A DNA stretch of 50,641 nt, taken from positions 1-50,641 of the forward strand of contig JAHLWZ010000910.1 of NCBI GenBank assembly GCA_020536535.1. Direction: 5' to 3'. Below, one piece after another: positions 43,163 through 50,641 of this stretch. A program made the position numbers and the translations under genes. The notes below the pieces were generated by a model, which worked only from the letters and a program-made list of their open reading frames with translations, had not been told where the DNA came from and did not search any database. How positions within the stretch are numbered: the stretch's first letter is position 1; each line of letters begins with the position of its first letter. Source of the stretch: Pelomyxa schiedti. Taxonomy: Eukaryota > Evosea > Pelobiontida > Pelomyxidae.

Positions 43163-45979
43163 CCCCTAACAAAATTTCAAGACAACTGGAATTTGTAAAT
43201 GTGCACAAAATTGGACTGGGAGTTCTTGCATGGAAGCAAATTGTAACTATTTATCCCTTAACTTCCCTTATTCTCTTTAGACCAATGCCCCAATAACTGC
43301 TCTGGAGTTCATGGACATTGTGATGCTACCACTGGGTTGTGTGCTTGTTTCTCTCCCTGGACACTTCCCGATTGCCTTTACGGTAGAAAGAGAAGTTAAA
43401 GAAGTTAACACTAACCTTTAGTAGCTCAATGTAACTTGAATTGTTCCTTCCCTCATGGAGTTTGTGACAAGTATGGTTAAATACTTCCCTTCTGATCTTT
43501 TGCCTTACAACAATAAGGCTCACTGGAGTTTGCAACTGTGTAACAGGGTACACGGGTAAAGGCTGTCAAATTGCAAATTTCACTTGTTCTCCCCCTTGTC
43601 AAAACGGAAATTGCAACTCTCAGTATAACTCATTGCCCAATATCAAATCTAACTGTTTAAAGAATGGGAAAGTGTGTCTGCCTGGCTAACGCATATGGTA
43701 ATGCTTGTGAGTACAAATATTGCCCACCCAAGTGCGAAGAACATGGCGTTTGCAACACTGTACAAACCCTCACAAAAGTTACCACCTTACCTAATGCCTT
43801 TGGCAGACCACTGGTGTATGCAAGTGCAGCCAATATTGGAAAGGAGACTCTTGTATGGAAGCTGATTGTATGAATTCTCTTCTCTTTCACTTCTTCTTAT
43901 CATTTCAGATACCTGCCCCAATAATTGCACCGGGTCCCACGGTCACTGTGACAAGACTACAGGCAAATGTGCGTGCTATGCCCCCTGGAGTCCTACTGAT
44001 TGCAAACTGGGTATGAAGTGAGAAATGCTTCCTCCACTCTAACCTAGGACAGCTACCTGCACTCTAAATTGCTCCTATCCCAATGGGCAGTGTGACCCGT
44101 AAGCTTTTTTTTCCTCTGAATTACTAGTAATAGTCTCACCAGGTATACTGGAACGTGCCACTGCAAATCAACATATACTGGAAATGGATGCCAGATTGCT
44201 AACTTTACATGTTCACCTCCGTGTAAACATGGCAATTGCAACCCCTCGTTGTTTCGAAATATGAAAGTGCTCTCTAACCAATATCCAGATCTGGTGAATG
44301 TGTCTGTTATGGTGGATACTATGGTCCCAGATGTCAGTATAAGCAAGTACGTAAATTTTTTTCACACAAAAACGACGTTGAATGATTTGCAAATCTAGTG
44401 TGGTGGCAAAACCCCATGTTCTTCTCATGGAGTTTGCCATAACATGACTGGCAATTGCACGTGTTCTGCCAACTATACTGGAAGTTACTGCGAGATTCCA
44501 AACTGTAAGTATTATCTTATCTCATTCTCTTTTGGACCTCATTTCGTAAGACCCCTGCCCAAAGAACTGCACAAATTCAAGCCGTGGAATCTGCAACACA
44601 CAAACAGTTTTTAATCAAATACATGACTATTTCTCACATTTACTTCAGGGTGCATGCATGTGTATCTATCCCTATACAGGCACAGATTGCTCTCTCAGTT
44701 GGTACCTCAAAGTTCACGCTTTTACTAATCCATTTCAGTGCAATGCCCATACAAATGCAGGGGGCATGGAAAATGTAATGAGACAACTGGGAAGTGCTCA
44801 TGCAATTACCCATATCTTCCCCCAGACTGCTACTTCAGTTGACCTTCACATCCTATTTTAATAACTGACGTTTTTTCAAGTGGGATGTCCATTAAACTGC
44901 TCAGGCCATGGAATATGTAACCCATTTAAGGGCACTTGCAGTTGCCAACCAATAACAGATTGGGCTGGAGTCAACTGCTCTCAAAGTATCTACATCTTGT
45001 TATCTTGTATTACTCAACTCACTGATTTCCCCTCGAAAAAGGGCTATGTCCAAATTCATGTTCCAATGCTGGGAACTGTAAAAATGATGGCACCTGCAAA
45101 TGCAAGTTTGGGGCAAAAGGCAAGGACTGTTCTGGAGAAAATTGGTGGATAATTGTAGTCTGTGCTGGTGCTGGAAGCCTTACTGTTGTAGGAGGGGCAA
45201 CTGCCGGGTTCGTTGCCGTAAGACAGTTCCGTATTCACCAAACGGCTAAGCGCTCTCGGTCTCGAACAAGCAAGTATATTGACATGGAGCCTCTAGGAGC
45301 TGCAACCGTTGGCGGCAGCTCATTTTCGTCTGTTTTTGACACCCTTGATACTGCCGGCGTCAAGTCCAACAAGAATGCTGACGCTGGTGATGGAGGCATT
45401 GAAATGGATACTATGGATAAGCACAACAAGAACCCCGAAAATGTGGAGACTGCCGCAGAAGCCGAAAGCAAGAGTGGTGAGAAGAGTGCTAGTGGCAGCC
45501 CAAGTGGGAGTAACCACAGTGCGGCTCCCAGTGGCAGTGCAAGTGCAAGCGGAAGCGGTAGCAATAAGGGCAGTGCAAGCGCCAGTGGCAGTGGCAGTGG
45601 CAGCAATCATGGCAGTGGAAGCGGAAGCGGAAGCGGAAGCGGAAGTGGAAGTGGAAATGGAAGCAACAAGGGCAGTGGAAGCGGAAGCGGAAGTGGAAAT
45701 GGAAGCAACAAGGGCAGTGGAAGCGGAAGCGGAAGCAACAACGGCAGTGGCAGTGGCAGTGGAAGTGGAAGCGGAAGTGGCAGCAACAAAGGAAGTGGAA
45801 GCGGAAGCAACAACGGCAGTGCAAGTGGAAGTGGAAGTGGCAATGGCAGTGGCAGTGGAAGCGGGAGCAACAAAGGAAGCGGGAGCGGAAGTGGCAGCAA
45901 CAAGGGCAGTGCAAGTGGAAGTGGGAGCAACAATGGAAGTGGCAGTGGAAGAAGTAGAAGCGGGAGTGGTAGCAGCTAA
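29062..45979 (+). CDS. Giant multidomain EGF-like transmembrane receptor
   Basis: This very large multi-exon gene starts at ATG 29062 with a signal peptide (WMLLVVVTTMTM..CGA). The domains in order are two CBM6/35-like sandwiches (29150-30410), a Cys-rich link, a LamG/ConA-like domain (30620-31290), an LRR cap and plant-type LRRs (31440-32500), an IPT/TIG-like domain (32600-32880) and a long EGF-like array (32880-45140). That array includes 14 near-identical supermodules. A transmembrane helix (WWIIVVCAGAGSLTVVGG..) lies near 45148-45225. The tail starts RQFRIHQTAKRSRSR, carries KYIDMEPL, and ends in about 150 residues of Ser-Gly repeats. The coding length is probably about 4,000 residues. 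Reading frames pass across introns in every junction I tried, so I treat it as one gene; a split near 32.9 kb cannot be excluded without transcripts. It is likely a cell-surface adhesion or sensing protein, tenascin-like in its EGF part. I know no named orthologue. Confidence 0.8.
29150..30410 (+). other. Two CBM6/35-like carbohydrate-binding domains
   Basis: The first begins FLEAEYYTTAGSWSKASSS and continues AGTYSVWILSRIANNPAG, SWRYVADVPLTSGSHTLSI and LYMDKIMITDPSTP. These are the E-A-E start, A-G-Y strand, G-x-H-T-L strand and D-K-I-x-I end of CBM6/35 folds. The second is weaker but shows YRPVWVRVIAP and, at 30349-30372, LDKIYIGW. Confidence 0.6.
30620..31290 (+). other. LamG/ConA-like (pentraxin-type) domain
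   Basis: The exons encode FPTSSITIEMWASRAVYVP, TPDIWTHIAVK, then after an intron TAKFYINGALVATVTA, GVISIGKK and, near 31165, FGVDELRVWSTVLTQ. EMW, W-T-H-I-A-V, N-G-x-L-V and DELRVW are typical of LamG_3 domains. Confidence 0.75.
31440..32520 (+). other. LRR cap and plant-type leucine-rich repeats
   Basis: An N-terminal cap reads LYWATGGPDWYSQTSWLTGQ and then WYGLDCDN. Short exons follow, each holding about one repeat: NLVGTLPSSLFAP, NTLSGAIPIDI, NNLLQSMPTTISTLTSL, NNNLTGTIPDVFNSMTSL, NSLSGNLPSSLSSLSAL, NKLSGLFPSTI and NSFYGQMP. The x-L-x-G-x-I/L-P core is that of plant and protist receptor LRRs. Confidence 0.85.
32600..32880 (+). other. IPT/TIG-like domain
   Basis: The sequence VTLLSITPNSFNLSNSFSG, then VINATGLNSC and LTFVIPAHSYGIVPIRLMW fits an Ig-like IPT/TIG fold (ITP start, G-x-N-F-like middle, closing strand). 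It lies directly before the EGF array. Confidence 0.5.
42359..42378 (+). repeat. T20 intronic tract
   Basis: A run of 20 T lies in an intron of EGF unit 11, followed by a short acceptor region. It is the polypyrimidine tract of that intron. Confidence 0.85.
43133..43162 (+). repeat. T30 intronic tract
   Basis: Thirty consecutive T are followed by CCCC in an intron of EGF unit 12. This is the longest homopolymer seen in the window and a likely length-variable site. Confidence 0.85.
45529..45977 (+). repeat. Ser-Gly coding minisatellite
   Basis: AGTGGC/AGTGGA/AGCGGA repeats, interrupted by AGCAACAAGGGC-type units, encode runs of Ser-Gly with periodic SNKGS or SNNGS. The repeat makes other frames open on both strands; the frame continuing from the transmembrane segment ends at 45977-45979 (TAA). 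Confidence 0.9.
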
Positions 45980-46209
45980 ATAACTGGAGTTAACCACGCC
46001 CACCCACAACCCTGTAATCTACATGTATTAAGATTTCAAAAACATGTTCCCCTCACATCAAACGAAGGTAACTTGCCCTAGAAAGTAATAGTTCGTTTCC
46101 TCCGATCGGTCTGAACATTTTTAGACCCATTTTCCAAGAAAGTCAGTTTCTTGGCCCAACCAGACCCTTTTCGTGCCTGTTGCCCTCTAGTAAAGCACAA
46201 CAACAACAA
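45980..46209. other. Intergenic region before the phosphodiesterase gene
   Basis: These 230 bp contain the 3' end of the giant receptor gene and the promoter and 5' UTR of the next gene. A CAA repeat at 46198-46208 leads into the start codon. Nothing else is seen. Confidence 0.4.
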
Positions 46210-49200
46210 ATGCAACAGCAACACCATCACTCCATGCCTACGTCCACGAGGACGTCGACCCGCGGCACCAGCGACGTAGTGGATATTGACGACGAAGCTT
46301 TGCACCCCACCACCAACACCAACCACCACATTACGAACTCCAGTATCAGGCCCCAGTCCGTCCGTAAGTACCAACAGCAACAGAAACAAAAGCGGCGGCC
46401 GGCCACTGGGGTGGATATTGATTACAGTGACTCGGACACAACCCCCCGGACGCCACCCCCTTACGGCGCCAGCAACGACGGGGGGGCAGGAGCGGCGCAG
46501 GACGAGATGGACGAGGACTACGGGTATGGGGCAGGGGACGCGGACGGCGAAGGGGTGGAGGGGGAAGGAGACGGAGAAGGAGAGGCGGGAGGGAGCAAAG
46601 CGGGATGGGGATGGGGGTGGGCGGGGGGGATGGGGGTGGCCACGTGGAAGTGGTACGAGGTGTTGACCATCGTGGCCTTCTCCTGTTGTGCCTGCGTCAT
46701 TGTGGCCGCCGTATGCGTCGTGCCCCTCTACACTACCTCGATGTATGACTCCTTAGGTTGGTTGGCCATGCTTACCCCCTTTTTTTTTTTTGTCCCCGTG
46801 TTGTGGTTGATCGTTATGAATTCTCCTCGTTCCTTCAACCTTGCATTTGTTTACACTTCGTTTTTATACCAGTCAGCCGAACCAGGGCTACACTGAGTGG
46901 AACAGCCACTGACGCAGCTCAACAAATTGGTGAGAGGCTGGATAGCTATAGGTTGATGCTGGAAATGTACACCGAAGCTGTAGTTAGTGTATGCATGTGC
47001 AATAAAGCTTCGGAAGTAGTAACCTTTTTCCTTTAATTAGGAAATGTACCGCAATGTTTCTGTGGAAAAAAGAGCAAGTCCAAGCTGCTTTGGTTATGGG
47101 TCTTTGCTAGGTGTACGGCCAGTATACTACGAGAATTCTTCCGAGTGCAACTTGGGTTTGAGCTGTTTTGGGACTGAGCACCTTCAACCAGGGGATGACG
47201 GTTATGAGAAGATGATGAGCAAAATAACTTTGCTTATGTGGGGACAAACGCCATATCCAAACGAAATGGCTACCTCTTTTATGAACAAGTATCTCATCAG
47301 TGGTCTTGCTGTGATCATTGGAGGTTTTGCACGGATGTCACCTTGGTTTGATTTGCGCAATGTCTCTCAAGCAATTATTGATACTTTTATGGGAATGCAG
47401 AAATATATGGGACTTACAGAGCCAACTTGGACTCCCCCACTTTTTGACCCATTTGTTGGCCGTGGTGGCTGGAAAACAAGGTTCTATGCTCCAGTTTATA
47501 ATGCTGGAAATTTGTCTGGGCTTTCTGCACTTCAACTTTACATTGGGTATGATGTTCTTTTCTCCAACGTACTTCTAAGTATTTCAGTGAAACAGTTGCT
47601 TATATGGACACTGTCAGCAATTTGATGCCCTATGATGGGTACGCTCTTATTACTTCTAATGATGGCACCTTGCTTGCCATACCAGAGAGAGGCTGGTCTG
47701 ATTGGTCCTTGGGAAATGAGAATTTTAATTTCACAAGAGAAATGGAGCAGAACTCATTTGACCCCCAGTTTTGGAATATCTTCACAGTAAGAGCACAAGC
47801 AATCTTTTTTCCCATGCTTATCACCATAGAATGAACAGTTCGCTTCAATTGGGATCCCTGTCAACAATTCCATCATCCAATCAGGAGGATCCAACGCAAC
47901 TGGCTGTTGTGAGGTGATGTTGAATGGTAAGGACACAATCATATCGTGGTCTCAGATACCCACTGCAAACTGGATTGTGATAGCCGTGCTTGATAAAGAT
48001 GAAGCTCTTAGTGCACAGCAGGCCGCATTGACTAGAATTATTACCATCTCTGTCATTATGGCCTGTATTGTGCTGATTGTTTCTGTATCAATTGCTATTT
48101 ACATTGGTGTCAAGAGGCAGTACAGTCACCTCTCCAACAAGGTATGTTGCTGTGAAAAAGTTCTCTTCCTAACTGTGAAAAAAAAAAGGTTGCAGATCTT
48201 CATATGAAACTCGAAGAAGCCGAACAACAACTCACTAAATTGAAAGTAACTGGAGATGATGTAGCTGTGACAGCACTGAGCTCTGGTCTTGACAAAGTTG
48301 TTCCAACATTGTTTCTGAACCTCCTTCTTTTGACTAATTGGATAATAAAGGTCACAACTGTGATATCAAGGCTTACATTGCATCCGGACCAAGGCTTAAA
48401 TCCAGATGATATTGAAGTCCTAAAACTGGCGAATATGCTTTTAATGACCCGAAACTTCGCCACCATTAAACCCCAGTCCGAGCTCACAGAGAACCAGCAC
48501 CAGTTCATTCTTGACTGTGGAATGCAAGTCGACGAGAGAACCTCCGAGTTCAAGAAGATACATACTAAGCAATCAACCAGACATCACTTGCGCAGCAATG
48601 GCAGGAGTGCCAATACTAGTTTTAGTGGAATTTCATTTACCAGATCACTGGAAGAGTCTGATATTTATACACATGTCATGGATGATATACCCTCTCTCCA
48701 TGATTGGAGTTTTGATGTCTTCTCTGTATGACTCCGAATTTTTTTTTTTTTTGAAAATAGGATACCAATTTCAGTTTATAGGTTGACAAACAAGTTTTAG
48801 CGAACAAACAAAATCTTCTCAGTGCAGTAGGGTTAAACCTTCTTTCTGAACACCGTCTTCTTCCGCATCACTCCCCTAGTCTCCACCTAGATGTGGCCAA
48901 ATTTCTATCCTTCACAGAAAAACTAAAAGAAGGCTATACTGAACACACAAATCCCTTCCACAACTACCTTCATGCTGCTGATGTGACGCAGGCAATGAAT
49001 GTTCTTTTACAGATGGCCATTCAGTCATCAGCTGAGTTTGAGGCATGCCTCTCTCCCCTAGATAAGCTGGCTTGCATTATTGCAACATTATCTCATGACT
49101 ACAAGGTTGGCCGCTAATACATCATAAAATATAGACACCCTAACTCACCTTTTAGCACCCTGGCGTTAATAATAACTTCTTGAAAGCAACAGTCAACCCC

Positions 49201-49925
49201 ATTTACATTCACTATGGAGATGCAGTTCTCGAACGGATGCATGCCGCCTCAGCACTAGAAGTTCTATTCTTTCAGCCAGAGTGCCGGGCCCTGCACAAGC
49301 TTGGTGTTGATGACCAGCTACAAGTTCATTCAACAGTTATGAGTCTTATCCTGGCAACTGACATGGCCAAACACATTGACATAATGGAGACAATGAAGAG
49401 CCTGGGGGTGGGCACTAGAACCACAACCGCTGCTCTTTTCACATCCAAAGCGGACCCTCAGTTTGTTAAATCAAATAAGATGCTGGTTCTGCAAGTACTC
49501 ATGAAGATATCTGACCTCTCCAATGTCATCCGGGACTGGCCAGGTTTTTACATTATAGTCCAAATTTCACTCTAATCACTGATGTAGTATGCAAGCAGTG
49601 GACATTCAACCTTGTGAAGTAATAAAATCGCTTTCCCATATCACACTAAAAAGAAAATACAGTGAATTCAAAGGGCAAGGAGAAGAAGAAAAACGGCAAG
49701 GAATTCCCACCAGTAAATTCATGGATGGCTCCACTACACCCCAGGAGATGCAAAACACGTAACTATCCAGTTACCAAAATTCTGACTAACATTGATAACA
49801 ACAGATTCATACCACTTATTGTTATACCACTTCTCAAGACGATCACCACACTCTTTCCCAACTTTGACATTCTGGAAAAAAGAGCCTGGGAAAATCTGGA
49901 GAACTGGCGAACAATGGCATCATAA
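46210..49925 (+). CDS. Membrane-bound Cache-domain cyclic nucleotide phosphodiesterase
   Basis: The first ATG in frame is 46210 (MQQQHHHSMPTS). A disordered acidic/Gly N-terminus is followed by a first transmembrane helix (WYEVLTIVAFSCCACVIVAA, from about 46651). An extracellular dCache-type sensor comes next, with GYALITSNDGTLLAIPERG (about 47639-47695) and WSQIPTANWIVIAVLDKDEA near 47950-48010. The second helix is IITISVIMACIVLIVSVSIA (48040-48100), and a short coiled coil follows. The C-terminal class I PDE domain has FHNYLHAADVTQ (48957-48992), HDYK-HPGVNNNF split by an intron (49092 to about 49175), LATDMAKHID (49350-49380) and LMKISDLSNVIRDW (49498-49540). These are the metal-binding HD residues and the conserved helix of cAMP/cGMP PDEs. 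The last exon ends LEKRAWENLENWRTMAS. It probably converts an external ligand signal into cAMP or cGMP hydrolysis. Direct neighbours are transcribed separately. Confidence 0.92.
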
Positions 49926-49977
49926 CAAACCAACCCATGGGACACATAACCAAACTGTAAAGTAATTTACTGTAGGA

Positions 49978-49983
49978 AATAAA
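49978..49983 (+). promoter_or_regulatory. AATAAA polyadenylation-like signal
   Basis: AATAAA lies 53 nt after the phosphodiesterase stop codon, a normal distance for a 3' end signal. The composition is A-rich, so a chance match is possible. Confidence 0.4.
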
Positions 49984-50059
49984 AGAAAAAAGAGTACCAC
50001 ACAACCCACTAAACACACCATGTGAAGGTACAAAGATAAAAAAAAGGGAAAAAGGGTAA

Positions 50060-50095
50060 CCACCGAAACACACAACGCGTTGTGTGTTTCGGTGG
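50060..50095. repeat. Perfect 36-bp palindrome
   Basis: The left half CCACCGAAACACACAACG is followed, with no spacer, by its exact reverse complement. The first mismatch is at 50059/50096. It could form an 18-bp hairpin or cruciform. Confidence 0.95.
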
Positions 50096-50547
50096 AGAAG
50101 GAGTTGGGTAGGCTCTGGTGCCAGTACATCAGTGGGGGAAGGGCACACAAGAAACTGATGACTGAATAGAGAGTAAATATAGTGCAACTTGGTTAAGAAC
50201 CTAAATCAGTCAGAATCACTTTGGCCCCAGCACAAAATGGATGCACACACTGTGGTCTGTTGCCAGAATGTCAGTTACTTTGGAAGTGGTTCAAGGCAAT
50301 TTAGGCATTGAAGTTTTTGGATGGAGTAATTGACAATATACATTGAACGAAGTCAAGGCTGAATTTTGTCTCATTTTTCGAAAATTTTTTGGAACTTGCT
50401 GGACTGGATCCTAACACTTCTGTGTCGGCAGTCGACTGCCCTACGGCTATGCAACGTGGCTTAAAAGGGTCTTGGAAATAAAAAATACCAAGAACGAAAT
50501 GATGAACAAAAGCAACGCTAGCACCAATTGTTTTGGTTACGGCCATA

Positions 50548-50612
50548 TTAGTTGGTAAACTCCACTTCCCGTCCGATCAGTGAAGATAAACCAACTGAAG
50601 CACTGCTAGTAC
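50548..50612 (-). CDS. Possible terminal exon of a gene entering from the right
   Basis: On the minus strand an acceptor-like CTAGCAG is followed by a short frame reading ASVGLSSLIGREVEFTN and a TAA at 50548-50550. A donor-like GTAATC lies upstream near 50629. This could be the 3' end of a gene starting outside the window, but it is short and matches no family I know. Confidence 0.2.
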
Positions 50613-50641
50613 TAGGGTAAGGGATTACCTGGGAGCGCTGT

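Larger units (their letters stand above)
35740..44530 (+). repeat. 14-unit tandem array of ~630-bp EGF supermodules
   Basis: Each unit encodes five EGF-like pieces split by conserved introns: CPNNCSGxHGHCD..CFSPW..PDC; LNCSYPHGxCD; YTGKxCQIANFTCSPPC; GGYYGxxCEYKxCPSKCE; and NWTGxSCMEANC. The first piece begins at about 35742, 36345, 36967, 37587, 38223, 38856, 39480, 40117, 40747, 41386, 42008, 42640, 43281 and 43909. Spacing is 603-641 bp. Intron sequences differ between units while exon sequences are conserved. Confidence 0.92.
49926..50641. other. Largely non-coding right end
   Basis: Apart from the polyadenylation-like site, the palindrome and a doubtful minus-strand exon listed separately, no gene is visible in these 716 bp. 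Open frames on the minus strand lack family resemblance. Confidence 0.5.

Noticed and set aside
45309-46009. Long overlapping open frames on both strands (Ala/Val/Glu-rich, Leu/Pro-rich, Cys/His-rich)
   Set aside because: They are frame shadows of the Ser-Gly repeat. Only the frame continuous with the transmembrane segment is supported.
49843-50187. Minus-strand open frame with hydrophobic stretches
   Set aside because: It crosses the palindrome and the 3' end of the phosphodiesterase gene, has no family resemblance and looks like a chance frame.
50380-50470. tRNA-like B-box (GGATCCAGTCC) on the minus strand with a GSSPA-type translation
   Set aside because: No matching acceptor stem or proper anticodon arm could be folded, so it is at most a degenerate tRNA-derived fragment.
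50301-50546. Minus-strand open frame of about 80 codons
   Set aside because: There is no recognisable domain, it lies just past a possible stop exon, and its composition resembles non-coding DNA.

Overview
This is nuclear DNA from a unicellular eukaryote. Every sizeable gene is cut by many short GT-AG introns (mostly about 45-60 nt, often with a CTAAC-like branch site and a T-rich tract), and the intergenic gaps are very small (49, 90, 80, 92 and 115 bp). The protein set (PP2A B'' subunit, PROPPIN, insulin-degrading enzyme, Cache-linked cyclic nucleotide phosphodiesterase) is broadly eukaryotic. The integrin beta chain points to a single-celled lineage on or near the Amorphea side of the tree (apusomonad, breviate, filasterean, amoebozoan or similar). 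The exact organism cannot be read from the window.

Layout, left to right. 1-91 (-): acidic N-terminus of a gene running off the edge. 141-2131 (+): PPP2R3C-like regulatory subunit of protein phosphatase 2A. 2247-9989 (-): very large coiled-coil protein with an S/T/P/Q-rich N-terminus and one C-terminal BRCT domain. 10080-12538 (+): WIPI/WDR45-type PROPPIN autophagy protein with a long disordered N-terminus. 12620-16835 (+): insulin-degrading enzyme (M16A). 16928-17878 (-): three-EF-hand protein. 18128-28536 (-): integrin beta-like receptor with a PSI-like N-terminus, a betaI (VWA) domain with conserved metal-site residues, a stalk of 14 tandem two-part Cys-rich modules, a transmembrane helix and a cytoplasmic tail with NPIY. 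29062-45979 (+): giant transmembrane protein with two CBM6/35-like domains, a LamG-like domain, plant-type LRRs, an IPT-like domain, a vast EGF-like array and a Ser-Gly-repeat tail. 46210-49925 (+): membrane-bound dCache phosphodiesterase. 49926-50641: mostly non-coding, with a perfect 36-bp palindrome.

The most notable part is 18.1-46.0 kb. Two giant surface receptors are transcribed head to head from a shared 525-bp gap. Each carries an array that grew by tandem duplication of exon-intron blocks (about 397 bp in the integrin, about 630 bp in the EGF protein). The EGF array also shows an A/B dimeric higher-order pattern. The integrin signature is easy to miss because its metal sites and its tail are split over short exons. 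The tail exon lies beyond a 100-nt intron that has a run of 20 A just before the acceptor. Together with the downstream receptor-type phosphodiesterase, the region looks like an adhesion and sensing neighbourhood, but a functional link between these genes is inference.
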